NCBI RefSeq assembly: GCF_002088945.1 | Contig: NZ_NCSU01000007.1 | Location: 1,016,713 to 1,080,712 of the forward strand | Length of the DNA: 64,000 nt | Direction: 5' to 3' | Source of the DNA: Henriciella pelagia | Lineage (GTDB): Bacteria; Pseudomonadota; Alphaproteobacteria; Caulobacterales; Hyphomonadaceae | Shown here: in pieces, positions 16,500-25,143 of the stretch | Position numbering within the stretch: the first letter of the stretch is position 1 | Layout of the letters: every line of letters starts with the position of its first letter | Notes under the pieces: model-generated | The model's database searches: none | What the model was told of the DNA's origin: nothing | Seen by the model: only the letters and a program-made list of their open reading frames with translations | Translations under genes and position numbers: made by a program

Positions 16500-16506
16500 G
16501 GGGACA
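16500..16506 (+). promoter_or_regulatory. GGGGACA start-proximal box (wzx)
   Basis: Two bases before the ATG at 16509. Confidence 0.6.
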
Positions 16507-16508
16507 GT

Positions 16509-17987
16509 ATGAGCGATGAAATGCAGGACAATTCGCAGCGCCAGGTTGGCGTGCTCGCTGTCGTGGGCGTTGTCGTGCGTGCGATTTCGCAGTCCATGTC
16601 GCTCATCCTGCTGCTGCTGGCTGGACGGTTCCTGACGGTTGAGCTGTTCGGTATCTTTGTCCTTGCCTCGATCCTGATGAATTTTGCGGTGATGCAGATG
16701 TATTCGGGCATCTACAATTACGTCCTGAAAGAGCCGAACTTCGATACGACACAGCGCACCGCTTTCGGCTTGCAGATCATTTTCTCAATTTTCTTCGCTC
16801 TCGCGATCCTTCTGGTGGCCGGGGTCGTCAAGCTGGCTGGCTGGGGTGGACTGCTGGCGGCCCTGATTGCCGCGACCGCTCTGGTGCCCATGCTCGCCAT
16901 GATGGCGAGCTGGCAGGAAGCCATGCTGCTGCGGAAGGGCGACGTGAAATATTACTACGCATCTCTGCTGACATCCGAAGTCTGCGGTTTTGTGCTCGGT
17001 GTGGTCATGCTTGTGAATGGCGGGGGTGTCTGGGCGCTGATTGCCAACAGGTACTGTGCTGCGGCCGTCATGGCAGCGATGCTGACCGTGAAGGTGCGGG
17101 CCATTCCCCTGCCGGCGCTCGATCGCGAGCACGCCCGGTCGATCATCGATTTCTCGATGGGCCTCTACGGGGCCGCCGCGATGTCCTTTGTCTCGGCCTA
17201 TGGCGCGGCGATCATCCTGGGCGGCTTTCTGAGTGCCACGGCGGTCGGCCTGTTCAGGATGGGGGCACGGACCGCGACGGCCGCATTCGACCTCTTCGCG
17301 CAGACATTCAGGGTGCTGACCTGGCAGGCGGTCGGGCGCATGTCGCGGGAGGAGAGGTTGCCCCCGGAACTATGGACCCGGCTCGTCGCAGTCACGGTCA
17401 GCATCATGATCCTCGTTCTTGGCGCGCTCAGCATTCTGGCGCGGCCGGTCACGCTGTTCCTTCTCGGTGAACAATGGGTGGACATGGTGCCGGTGCTGCA
17501 GATCATGTGCTGGATAAAGATCCTCCACACGGTCGACCTGGTCTGCACAGCGCAGCTGGCTGCGGTCGGACAGTCGAAATTCCTGTTCCGGGCACGCGTG
17601 ATGGAGATTGCACTGATGCTGGTCGCCCTTCTTGCGACGGTGCAGTTCGGCACGGTTGCGGTGACGATGGCCCTTGTGCCCTCGACGCTGCTCTATGTCG
17701 TGCTGCTGCTGCGCAAGCTCGCACACATGACAGAGCTTTCCTTTGCCCATGTCGCAAGGTCGATCCTGCCCGGCGTATTGCTCTCGCTGCTGGCCCTTGT
17801 GGCTGTTTACGCTGTCTCGCGTGCCATGGCGGGCCAGCCGGTCCCGCTGCTCATCATTGCGACGGCGATCGCCGGATGTGCAGCCTATCTGGCGCTGGCA
17901 TTCATCGCCCTTCGGCAATGGACAATCGCATCCCTGCAAAGCGTGAGTGTGGCGATCCTGCCGGCACGGGAAAAAGATCCCGTCTGA
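16509..17987 (+). CDS. Wzx-type polysaccharide flippase (MOP superfamily)
   Basis: 492 residues, almost entirely hydrophobic, with about 12-14 predicted membrane segments and the layout of Wzx/RfbX flippases: an N-terminal pair with SQSMSLILLLLAGRFLTVELFG, and a central FRMGARTATAAFDLFAQTF loop. It would move lipid-linked repeat units across the inner membrane for Wzy-dependent polymerisation. It lies 123 bases after the PP-loop gene in the same direction and converges on parA. Confidence 0.88.
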   Translation: MSDEMQDNSQRQVGVLAVVGVVVRAISQSMSLILLLLAGRFLTVELFGIFVLASILMNFAVMQMYSGIYNYVLKEPNFDTTQRTAFGLQIIFSIFFALAILLVAGVVKLAGWGGLLAALIAATALVPMLAMMASWQEAMLLRKGDVKYYYASLLTSEVCGFVLGVVMLVNGGGVWALIANRYCAAAVMAAMLTVKVRAIPLPALDREHARSIIDFSMGLYGAAAMSFVSAYGAAIILGGFLSATAVGLFRMGARTATAAFDLFAQTFRVLTWQAVGRMSREERLPPELWTRLVAVTVSIMILVLGALSILARPVTLFLLGEQWVDMVPVLQIMCWIKILHTVDLVCTAQLAAVGQSKFLFRARVMEIALMLVALLATVQFGTVAVTMALVPSTLLYVVLLLRKLAHMTELSFAHVARSILPGVLLSLLALVAVYAVSRAMAGQPVPLLIIATAIAGCAAYLALAFIALRQWTIASLQSVSVAILPAREKDPV

Positions 17988-18004
17988 GCACGCGACGCCA
18001 GCGA

Positions 18005-18928
18005 CTAGCTGCGGATGAGTTCAGGGAGCCGTGAGCCGGTATTCGTTGCGAGAAAATTCGTGAAGCTTTCCGACAGCCGCTTCACGTCATTGCGCAAATT
18101 GCCGTACTTGCCCCGCATCGTGTTGTAGCTGTCCACATCGGCGCGATCCATGGCCTGAAGGACCTGCACGGACTCCGGAATGGTTGGGCCAAACATGCGA
18201 TCAGCCAGATAGATTTCGCGCAATTCCTGCTCGGCCGAGCGAGCATAGCGCGTATTCTTGAAGCGTGTGACGACGACATAATTCTTCATCGCAATATCGG
18301 TGCAGACATTTTCCGACACCCAGTCGGAGAATTGTTTTGTGCCCCAGATCGATACCGGGTCGGCCAGCGTTGGCGTCACATAGAAATCGGCCAGCATCAG
18401 GGCCGCGCGCGCCAGCGGCGAGAGGTAGGGCGGCGTGTCGATGAGGATGAGATCATAAAGGCCTTCGACAGGCTCCAGTGCTTCGGCAAGGTGGTTCTTC
18501 AGCCTTGTCGCCAGTTGGCTCGGCCGCATGCCGGAGGAGTAGAGTCGTTCCTCGACATGCATTTCCGTAAAGCGGAGGCTGGGATGGGCCGGCAGCGTGG
18601 AGATCCAGCCACGGCGTTCGTCGCGGTCCTCATCCTTGCGCAGTTCAACCAGGCTGACGGCGTTCGGCAGGATGAGGTCGGCAAGGTTTGGTGGTCGGTC
18701 CTGTGCAAACTGGTCCAGCAGCTTGATGACACCCTTGCCCTGGTCATAGGCCATCTGTACGCCGCGCTCGGACAACATCATCTGGCTGGAATTGGCCTGC
18801 GGGTCGAAGTCGACAACCAGGACGTTCGCGCCGTAATAGTATGCCATCCCATCGGCCAGCATCAGTGTTGTCGTAGATTTGCCGACGCCGCCTTTAAGAT
18901 TGGCGACGGCAATGAATGATGCTGACAA
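18005..18928 (-). CDS. Orphan ParA-family ATPase in the polysaccharide locus
   Basis: 307 residues starting at a TTG (18928) preceded by AAGGGG. It has a deviant Walker A LKGGVGKSTTT at residues 11-21, VVDFDPQAN, and Walker B LILIDTPP, all ParA/Soj features. No ParB or centromere-like repeats are nearby, so plasmid or chromosome partitioning is unlikely. ParA-like proteins of this kind position cargo such as chemoreceptors, pili or polysaccharide machinery. It shares a strand with the Wzy-like gene 57 bases upstream and may be co-transcribed with it. Confidence 0.85.
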   Translation of the reverse strand: MSASFIAVANLKGGVGKSTTTLMLADGMAYYYGANVLVVDFDPQANSSQMMLSERGVQMAYDQGKGVIKLLDQFAQDRPPNLADLILPNAVSLVELRKDEDRDERRGWISTLPAHPSLRFTEMHVEERLYSSGMRPSQLATRLKNHLAEALEPVEGLYDLILIDTPPYLSPLARAALMLADFYVTPTLADPVSIWGTKQFSDWVSENVCTDIAMKNYVVVTRFKNTRYARSAEQELREIYLADRMFGPTIPESVQVLQAMDRADVDSYNTMRGKYGNLRNDVKRLSESFTNFLATNTGSRLPELIRS

Positions 18929-18985
18929 TGTTGCGCCCCTTACTTTCTGTAGAGCTGAAGCATCAGAAGATCAGGCTCGAAGCTG

Positions 18986-20290
18986 CTATGATGCCTGGCT
19001 CACTTCGGTACTTTTAGTATCAGAGGTGGCAATGCCACAAGCCAGCCCCAAAAGAAAACTGTACACCCACATGATGCCCGGGAGCTCGAGTGGGAAGTCG
19101 ATCATACTGTGAAGGCTGAGATAAACGGACACAGCCAGCACCGCAATGACAAAACCCAAATTTGCGCCTTCAACCGGTTTGAGCAGTGCACGGACTATTC
19201 TGCAGTGAATGGCCAGCCAGATGAGGGCCATGATGAGCGTGCCCACGAACCCTGTCTGTAGCAGCCATTGCAAACCGACATTGTGAGCAGCCCCCAGGGT
19301 AACGAGCTGCGGCGCATTCTCGATCGTGGTGAGCTGTTCATTTACCTGGTTGAAGCTGCCAAGACCGTGGCCGAACACCGGATGATGCTGCCAGGCCTTC
19401 CAGTATTCGTGATAGGCCAGCCAGCGATCCTGGGCGTCAACCTGCAGATCGACGGCGCGCGAACCGAGCTGGGTTTCAGTGGCGAGAAGCAGCGCGATCC
19501 CGAACAGGGATACGGCGACTGCCGATGTCGATGCGATCGGGTGTTGCCGTACCGACCTGTTCCAGAAGCGTCTCAGGTCGCGGGCCGACAGGACTGAAGC
19601 AATGGCCACGACCATCAGGGCGAGCGCGGTCAGGATAAGGCTCGCCCGTGACAGGGAGAGCAGAACACAGCTGGCGCAGACGACAAGAGCGGAAAGGGAA
19701 AGAATGGTTTTGCCGGGCAGCTGGCCGATACGGGACCAGATCGAGATGTCGTGCGATGTGTGGTGGGCGAGCTTGTACGCGATGTGGCCGGCACTCAATA
19801 TGACGCCGATGGCCATGAGCGCGGCAAAGCTGTTGGCCGACCCGAAGGTGAATTTCATACGGGACACGCCGGGCGCATCGCCGAAGCTCAGCCCGTAGAC
19901 GATCATGGCGAACACCCCGACTGTCATCGCAGTCGCCATGGAGGCATACCAGGCGAGCTTGATGATGTAGCGGTCGCGCCCGAGGATGCGGCCGGTGCTC
20001 CAGATCGCGGCTGCGCCGCAGAGCTGCAGCCATTCGGTGCGCGCGACATCCCAGTTTCCGGCTGCGCCCGATAGCGCCATGGCCGCCAGCAAGCCTCCGA
20101 GAATGAGGGGTTCGGCGGGCGGGGACTTCGCAAGAAACAGCGCGAAGGCGCCAATCAGGAGAAGTCCGAGAACGCAAATGGAGGTGGCGTAAGCATGATC
20201 GGCGCCGCCCATGAAAATGCTCGCCAGCAGCACGCTCAGAACGGCGCCTATGCAGGCTGAACTCGCTGGTTGAATCCAACTTTCCGGCAT
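18986..20290 (-). CDS. O-antigen ligase/Wzy-like polymerase, copy 1
   Basis: 434 residues with about 11-12 membrane helices and the Wzy_C signature of WaaL/Wzy enzymes: the large periplasmic loop carries HEYWKAWQHHPVFGHGLGSFNQVN and later GAAHNVGLQWLLQTGF, with the conserved His. It polymerises or ligates lipid-linked oligosaccharide in the periplasm. The ATG at 20290 follows a GGGGACG box by five bases. It is transcribed away from the exoY-like gene. Confidence 0.82.
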   Translation of the reverse strand: MPESWIQPASSACIGAVLSVLLASIFMGGADHAYATSICVLGLLLIGAFALFLAKSPPAEPLILGGLLAAMALSGAAGNWDVARTEWLQLCGAAAIWSTGRILGRDRYIIKLAWYASMATAMTVGVFAMIVYGLSFGDAPGVSRMKFTFGSANSFAALMAIGVILSAGHIAYKLAHHTSHDISIWSRIGQLPGKTILSLSALVVCASCVLLSLSRASLILTALALMVVAIASVLSARDLRRFWNRSVRQHPIASTSAVAVSLFGIALLLATETQLGSRAVDLQVDAQDRWLAYHEYWKAWQHHPVFGHGLGSFNQVNEQLTTIENAPQLVTLGAAHNVGLQWLLQTGFVGTLIMALIWLAIHCRIVRALLKPVEGANLGFVIAVLAVSVYLSLHSMIDFPLELPGIMWVYSFLLGLACGIATSDTKSTEVSQAS

Positions 20291-20295
20291 TTATC

Positions 20296-20302
20296 CGTCC
20301 CC
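20296..20302 (-). promoter_or_regulatory. GGGGACG start-proximal box (wzy-like copy 1)
   Basis: Five bases before the minus-strand ATG at 20290. Confidence 0.55.
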
Positions 20303-20464
20303 CGACTGGACTGGTACAATCGAGGGCCGCGCGCGAGTCAATCGGATTCTTCCGGGCCGCGAAATCATGACGGCTGCGTCACAAGATATCTGTGGACGGA
20401 GATCAGGAAATCCATACCGCACGAGTTAACCATAAATCTGAATTTTGTTGCCAGATTCTCGAAA

Positions 20465-20481
20465 ATTAACATTGTGTTAAT
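20465..20481. promoter_or_regulatory. Probable CtrA binding site (TTAA-N7-TTAA palindrome)
   Basis: ATTAACATTGTGTTAAT is a perfect inverted repeat (7-base arms, TTG centre) containing TTAA, 7 bases, TTAA. This is the exact spacing of full CtrA boxes in Caulobacterales and relatives. It lies between divergent genes, about 120 bases upstream of the exoY-like start, with a half-site TTAACCAT 35 bases further up. Confidence 0.6.
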
Positions 20482-20584
20482 GTATAAACTGGTGCAGGAT
20501 GCAATCAGGCGACGGGACATCGCCTAACAGTACACGGTTCGTCTGGCGCAAGGGACAATTCGCGCTGGGGAGCTTTAATGGGTG

Positions 20585-20591
20585 GGGGACA
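20585..20591 (+). promoter_or_regulatory. GGGGACA start-proximal box (exoY-like gene)
   Basis: Nine bases before the ATG at 20601. This is the longest spacing in the set. Confidence 0.5.
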
Positions 20592-20600
20592 CTTTTTACG

Positions 20601-21308
20601 ATGCGTGGGAATCATATGGAAGGTGCGGTCGGATCGCAGCCGATCGCCACCAGTGCTCGAAAACAGAACAATGGCACGACGGTGGCATCGAGATGCGGCA
20701 CAAGTGTGTACAAACGAGCGTTTGATATTCTCGTTTCAGGATCTTTATTGGTGTTCGGAGCGCCGCTCCTCATCCTCATCGCGCTTGGCATCAAGCTGCA
20801 GGATGGCGGACCGGTGCTGTACTCCCACAAGCGCATTGGTCGTAACAATCGCGAATTCGGCTGCCTGAAGTTCCGCTCGATGGTTACGGATGCCAATGTG
20901 AGACTGGCGGAATACCTACAGAACAATCCGGAGGCGCGCGAAGAGTGGGCGCGCACGCAGAAGCTCAGCAATGATCCCCGCATCACGACGCTGGGCAAAT
21001 TTCTTCGCAAGTCATCCCTGGATGAAATTCCACAGCTATGGAACATCCTGCGCGGGGACATGTCCCTCGTAGGGCCGCGGCCGATCGTGCATGATGAAGT
21101 GCCGCGCTATGGCGACCATATTCGCTATTATCTCAGCGCGCGTCCTGGCCTCACCGGTCTCTGGCAGGTCAGCGGGCGCAGCGACACGTCCTATGATTAC
21201 AGGGTCAATCTCGACGTGAACTATGTGGAGAACTGGCATCTCGGGAAAGACATCATGATCATGGTGAAGACGATCCCGGCCGTGCTGGAAGCACGCGGCG
21301 CTCGCTAA
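20601..21308 (+). CDS. ExoY/WbaP-type undecaprenyl-phosphate sugar-1-phosphate transferase
   Basis: 235 residues from ATG 20601 (ATG 20499 and ATG 20616 are alternatives). One N-terminal membrane helix (ILVSGSLLVFGAPLLILIALGI) precedes the catalytic domain with KFRSMVTDA, LRKSSLDEIPQLWNIL, GDMSLVGPRP and the closing RPGLTGLWQVSGRS, the full bacterial sugar-transferase signature. It starts repeat-unit assembly by moving a hexose-1-phosphate, likely galactose or glucose, onto undecaprenyl phosphate at the inner membrane. It is the committing gene of the locus and carries the CtrA-type site upstream. Confidence 0.92.
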   Translation: MRGNHMEGAVGSQPIATSARKQNNGTTVASRCGTSVYKRAFDILVSGSLLVFGAPLLILIALGIKLQDGGPVLYSHKRIGRNNREFGCLKFRSMVTDANVRLAEYLQNNPEAREEWARTQKLSNDPRITTLGKFLRKSSLDEIPQLWNILRGDMSLVGPRPIVHDEVPRYGDHIRYYLSARPGLTGLWQVSGRSDTSYDYRVNLDVNYVENWHLGKDIMIMVKTIPAVLEARGAR

Positions 21309-21364
21309 GCCCACGCGGCCCGGAGCTTGCACCGGTCCCCTTCAGGTAGACTGAAAGGACTGAC

Positions 21365-22513
21365 ATGCGTGTCGCCCTTGTACATTACTGGCTGAACGGG
21401 ATGCGAGGCGGTGAGCGGGTGCTCGAAACCTTCGCGGAAATGTTTCCGGATGCCGACATCTTCACACACGTTGTTGACCGGTCGAAACTGTCCGAGACGC
21501 TGAACCGTCACACGATCCACACCAGCTTTATTTCCAGGCTCCCGTTCGCCAACAGGCACTATCAGAAATACCTGCCATTCATGCCGCGAGCGCTGGAAGA
21601 GCTGGACCTGTCGGAATACGATCTCGTCATCTCCTCCGAATCCGGGCCGGCAAAGGGTGTGATCACCAAGCCGGGGTCTTTCCATCTTTGTTATTGCCAC
21701 TCCCCGATGCGTTATATCTGGGACCAGTATCACCACTATCACGCATCTGCCGGCTGGCCCGCCAAAATCCTGTTTCCGGGTATCGCGCATCGCCTGCGCA
21801 CCTGGGATGTGGCAAGTGCCGCCCGCGTGGACCGGTTTGTCGCCAACTCGAACTTTGTCGCCAAGCGGATCGAGAAATTCTACCGCCGGGAGTCCGATGT
21901 GATTTTTCCGCCGGTGGCGGTTGATGAGTTTTCCGCGGTCACGCCGGACGAGGGCGCGGACTACTTCCTCGCTGCGGGCGAACTGGTCGGATACAAGCGC
22001 TTCGACCTCGTTGTCGATGCCTTTAACGAACTCGGCCTGAAACTCATCATTGTCGGAGATGGTGAGGAGCGTGCAGCGCTGGAAAAGAAGGCGCGCGACA
22101 ACATCACATTCCTCGGCCGCGTCCCGTTTGCAGAACTGAAGCGCCACTTTGCGAGCTGCAAGGCGCTGATTTTCCCGGGCGAGGAAGACTTCGGCATGAT
22201 TCCGGTGGAAGTCATGGCGGCGGGAAAGCCGGTCATTGCTTATGGTCGGGGTGGCGCTCTGGACACGGTCGTGCCCGGCGTTTCGGGCATCCTGGTCAAC
22301 GAGCAGAGTGTTGCGGCCTTCGTCTCGGCGATCGAGCGATTTGATCCGAAAGACTTCTCGCGCGAGCAGCTCATCGAGCATGCGCAGACGTTCAGCAAGG
22401 CGGTGTTCAAGTCAAAGATCCGGACCCTACTCAGCGAGCAGGGAATCGAGCTCAATCGTCTGGAAGTTCATGAGGGCGGACCTGCGACCCCACGGCTCTC
22501 TGGTACTGGTTGA
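21365..22513 (+). CDS. Family 4 glycosyltransferase (GT-B fold)
   Basis: 382 residues. The N-terminal GT-B half begins MRVALVHYWLNGMRGGERVLE. The donor-binding half has GELVGYKRFDLVVDAF and the EX7E-type PGEEDFGMIPVEVMAAGKPVIAYGRGG characteristic of GT4. The middle CYCHSPMRYIWDQY resembles mannosyltransferases of the WbaZ/MtfA kind, but the sugar is not certain. It is 56 bases downstream of the sugar transferase, so the likely second step of repeat-unit assembly. Its last 62 bases overlap the 3' end of the convergent gene. Confidence 0.88.
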   Translation: MRVALVHYWLNGMRGGERVLETFAEMFPDADIFTHVVDRSKLSETLNRHTIHTSFISRLPFANRHYQKYLPFMPRALEELDLSEYDLVISSESGPAKGVITKPGSFHLCYCHSPMRYIWDQYHHYHASAGWPAKILFPGIAHRLRTWDVASAARVDRFVANSNFVAKRIEKFYRRESDVIFPPVAVDEFSAVTPDEGADYFLAAGELVGYKRFDLVVDAFNELGLKLIIVGDGEERAALEKKARDNITFLGRVPFAELKRHFASCKALIFPGEEDFGMIPVEVMAAGKPVIAYGRGGALDTVVPGVSGILVNEQSVAAFVSAIERFDPKDFSREQLIEHAQTFSKAVFKSKIRTLLSEQGIELNRLEVHEGGPATPRLSGTG

Positions 22514-23069
22514 ACGGAATAAGTTCTGACTGTGCGTAGCGGCGGGCATCGGCCAGGAATTCGTGGTCCGAGTGCCACCAGCGCAGGAAATCGGCGCCCT
22601 GGAAGACGGACCGCCTGATCTGTTCTGGCACATCCTGCCAGTAGAGCAGCACGTATTGCAGGCGCCAGCGCAGCAGGTCCTTGCTGCAATATCCGCACTG
22701 CTTGATTGACAGGTTCAGGCTTTCGGCCGCGTCGCGCGAGAACCGGCCGGCATCCAGCGACTGCAGATAAGACAGCCTCGCCAGCGCATCCGCATTATGC
22801 GGCGATCGCTCAAGTCCTGCGTTCAGGAGCTGCATGCCGAGTTCGCGCCCGGAGTGGTCGCCGGCATCCATCCTGTCGGCTGCCGCAAAAAGCAGGGCCG
22901 CAGGTCTGCCGTCTTCAATGAGGTCTCGAGCACTGGCGGCGGAAATTCCGTCGCGGGCGATTGATGCGGCTGTCAGTTCGTCCCGGAATGAGACAACCGA
23001 GACGATCACGCCTGCGATCAGAAGTGCCAAAGTGGCGAGGAGGCGTATGGGCATGGAAGGATAGGTCAC
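22452..23069 (-). CDS. Membrane-anchored TPR-like protein of unknown function
   Basis: 205 residues from GTG 23069 (ATG 23054 possible). One N-terminal helix (LLATLALLIAGVIVSVVSF) is followed by a soluble part with repeat-like helices (AADRMDAGDHSGRELGMQLLNAGLERSPHNADALARLSYLQ) typical of tetratricopeptide folds, and a CGYC pair near residue 135. I do not recognise the family. Similar short TPR proteins occur in polysaccharide loci and may organise the export complex. Its last 62 bases overlap the glycosyltransferase gene antiparallel. Confidence 0.65.
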   Translation of the reverse strand: MTYPSMPIRLLATLALLIAGVIVSVVSFRDELTAASIARDGISAASARDLIEDGRPAALLFAAADRMDAGDHSGRELGMQLLNAGLERSPHNADALARLSYLQSLDAGRFSRDAAESLNLSIKQCGYCSKDLLRWRLQYVLLYWQDVPEQIRRSVFQGADFLRWWHSDHEFLADARRYAQSELIPFNQYQRAVGSQVRPHELPDD

Positions 23070-23261
23070 GGGGCCGTTTTCGCTCCTCGCTTAACACTTT
23101 GTTTTCGACTTGATCTCACATTCGCTTTGTAAATTGAAGGCGTCTGTAATCAATACAGCCAGACTCAATGCATGCGAAGTATTCAGAGAAACTCTGATTT
23201 ATTTTGAACCATGCTTGTAATGGCGCGTTCGATTTTCAGAGCACTGCGTAGAGAGTTGGCC

Positions 23262-23417
23262 ATGAACCAGAATACAACGTTTCCGGAACTCTTGATGTCA
23301 GACGAAAGAGATGATTCAGAAGCGAAGTGGCCTCTATGGAGAACTTTCGTTTTCTTCATTGTTTTCTGCAGTCTCGCCTGGACCGGAATATTCATGCTCA
23401 TTTCCCGAGCATTCTGA
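23262..23417 (+). CDS. Small single-pass membrane protein
   Basis: 51 residues from ATG 23262 (ATG 23211 or 23220 would add up to 17 basic residues). There is an acidic cytosolic N-terminus (SDERDDSEAKW) and one hydrophobic segment (TFVFFIVFCSLAWTGIFMLI). It lies alone between a divergent TPR gene and the phosphatase gene. No known family. A small accessory protein of the export machinery is plausible but unproven. Confidence 0.45.
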   Translation: MNQNTTFPELLMSDERDDSEAKWPLWRTFVFFIVFCSLAWTGIFMLISRAF

Positions 23418-23512
23418 CCACCTCAATAATTCCACAATCCTCCGTAATGGTGCTGGCCAGATAATTGCTTTATAGTAATTTTGCGTCAGTAATACAGGTT
23501 GGCGTCGTCCAG

Positions 23513-23519
23513 GGGGACA
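23513..23519 (+). promoter_or_regulatory. GGGGACA start-proximal box (phosphatase gene)
   Basis: Three bases before the TTG at 23523. It decides this start over the upstream TTG at 23499. Confidence 0.6.
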
Positions 23520-23522
23520 CGA

Positions 23523-24464
23523 TTGACTCGCCAGGCGATAGGAAAATCCATTGCAGCGACTTGGCGTGCCTTAAGGGCACGCGCGAGTAACGCAGCCGCT
23601 TGGACGAAATCCAGGCTTGTGGGTTGGGCTGGCAGTGTTCAGAAGCTCCTGGCGCGCTGGTCGCTGTCCGGGCCCGCCAGACGGGTGGCCAAGCTTGCCG
23701 AGCCAGAAGAGGCGAGCGCTCCCCAGCTGGCGGCGGTTTCCACGGCGCCGGAGGCCAGTGTCCCGGACGGCGTTGTCGTTTACGCGATTGGGGACATTCA
23801 TGGCCGGTGCGACCTGTTGGAAAACCTGCTTGAGCGGCTTGAGGAGGATGCACAGTCCACCGAAGAGCCGCACCTTGTCTTTCTTGGGGATTATATTGAT
23901 CGTGGCCTGCAATCGCGTCAGGTCATCGAGATGTTGCTAGCGCTGAATGAGCGCTGGCCGACCGCGACGTTCCTGAAAGGCAACCATGAAGAGGCCCTGC
24001 TGAAATTCCTCGATCGGCCCGAATACGGGCCAAACTGGGCGACCTATGGCGGACGGGAGACGCTTGTTTCCTATGGCGTCCGGCCGCCGCGCAGTTTCAC
24101 AATGAACGAGGAATGGCGGATCGCCCATGACGACTTCATTGCAAAGTTTCCGCAGGACCATCTCCATTTTCTCAGGACGCTGGACGTCAGCAAGCGCATT
24201 GGCGGATATGGATTTGTGCATGCCGGCGTGAAGCCTGGCCGTCCGTTCGAGGAGCAGTCCGAAAATGACATGCTGTGGATCCGGGACGAGTTCCTGACAG
24301 CAACCGGCCGGGAAGACCTTGTGGTCGTCCATGGCCACACGCCCGTGGATCACGCCTATAGTGACAACCGGCGTATCAACATAGATACAGGCGCGTATTT
24401 TTCTGGCCGGCTGACTGCTGTGCGGTTAGAAGGCGATACAATGCGTTACATTTCAACCCGTTAG
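23523..24464 (+). CDS. PPP-family metallophosphatase
   Basis: 313 residues from TTG 23523. All PPP metal-site motifs are present: GDIHGRCD (90-97), GDYIDRG (122-128), GNHEE (153-157), HAG (about 236) and HGHTP (about 279). The first 80 residues are basic and low-complexity. The family dephosphorylates phosphoserine/threonine and sometimes phosphotyrosine. It is 12 bases upstream of wza and in one direction with the Wzc tyrosine kinase. No Wzb-type phosphatase is in the window, so this may be the functional counterpart that resets Wzc (inference). Confidence 0.85.
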   Translation: MTRQAIGKSIAATWRALRARASNAAAWTKSRLVGWAGSVQKLLARWSLSGPARRVAKLAEPEEASAPQLAAVSTAPEASVPDGVVVYAIGDIHGRCDLLENLLERLEEDAQSTEEPHLVFLGDYIDRGLQSRQVIEMLLALNERWPTATFLKGNHEEALLKFLDRPEYGPNWATYGGRETLVSYGVRPPRSFTMNEEWRIAHDDFIAKFPQDHLHFLRTLDVSKRIGGYGFVHAGVKPGRPFEEQSENDMLWIRDEFLTATGREDLVVVHGHTPVDHAYSDNRRINIDTGAYFSGRLTAVRLEGDTMRYISTR

Positions 24465-24476
24465 GGAGGGCAATAC

Positions 24477-25064
24477 ATGCCGAAGTATTCAATTCACGCT
24501 TTTCTCGGCGTTCTGCTCTGCTGGCTGCTTGCCGCGTGCGAATCCGTGCCGATCGTTTCGCCGCAGGCGGGCGCAGGGGACACGGCCATCTCCGAGCGCG
24601 TTGCGACTGAATACACGCTCGGCCCGGCCGACAAGATGCGGGTCACAGTATTCAATGAGCCGGAACTGTCTGGTGAGTTTGTGGTCGACGGACAGGGCTA
24701 TGTGTCCATGCCTCTTATCGGTGAGATTGATGTCGACGGCCTGACGGTCCGGCAGTTCCAGCGTCTGGCTGAGGAAAAATTCGCCGCCGGCTTCCTGCGC
24801 GAACCGCGTGTGAACGCAGAGGTCACGAATTACCGGCCCTATTATATCCTGGGCGAAATCGCGCGACCGGGAGAATATCCTTACACGAATGGCCTCACAG
24901 TGATGAATGCGATTGCGACAGCCGAGGGGTTTACCTACCGCGCCAACCGCAAAATCGTAATGATCAAGGGCGTGGACGATGATCAGGAATACCGGATTGA
25001 GCTGAAACCAACCACCAAGGTGCAACCTGGTGACACGATCCGGGTGGTTGAAAGATTTTTCTGA
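24477..25064 (+). CDS. Polysaccharide export lipoprotein (Wza/GumB-like)
   Basis: 195 residues with a lipoprotein signal (CWLLAACESVP, lipid cysteine about 21). The Poly_export domain follows (YTLGPADKMRVTVFNEPELSGEFVVDGQGYVSMPLIGEIDV) with one SLBB-type segment (YYILGEIARPGEYPY). At this length it is the short GumB/ExoF type rather than full Wza. It forms the periplasmic/outer-membrane export conduit with the Wzc co-polymerase encoded 2 kb downstream. Confidence 0.9.
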   Translation: MPKYSIHAFLGVLLCWLLAACESVPIVSPQAGAGDTAISERVATEYTLGPADKMRVTVFNEPELSGEFVVDGQGYVSMPLIGEIDVDGLTVRQFQRLAEEKFAAGFLREPRVNAEVTNYRPYYILGEIARPGEYPYTNGLTVMNAIATAEGFTYRANRKIVMIKGVDDDQEYRIELKPTTKVQPGDTIRVVERFF

Positions 25065-25131
25065 GGATTCTCCAAAAATCTCGTGCAATTGTCGTATCGT
25101 TAAGGTACCGTAATGTTAGCTTGAACGCTAC

Positions 25132-25138
25132 GGGGACA
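25132..25138 (+). promoter_or_regulatory. GGGGACA start-proximal box (157-residue secreted protein)
   Basis: Five bases before the ATG at 25144. Confidence 0.6.
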
Positions 25139-25143
25139 ATACA

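Larger units (their letters stand above)
20291..20600. other. Divergent promoter region between wzy-like and exoY-like genes
   Basis: 310 bases with no separate gene. It contains an AT-rich core (about 20425-20490) with a CtrA-type TTAA-N7-TTAA, a half-site TTAACCAT at 20426, a possible -10 TATAAA at 20483-20488, and GGGGAC boxes next to both flanking starts. An in-frame ATG at 20499 would extend the sugar transferase but adds residues unlike the family. Confidence 0.6.

Noticed and set aside
18005..18928. ParA as evidence of a plasmid or integrated element
   Set aside because: No ParB, replication gene, integrase or att-like repeats nearby; neighbours are polysaccharide genes.
23183..23197. 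TCAGAG-AAA-CTCTGA hairpin followed by TTTATTTT
   Set aside because: The stem is only 6 bp and it lies between divergent starts where no terminator is needed. It may be chance or an operator.
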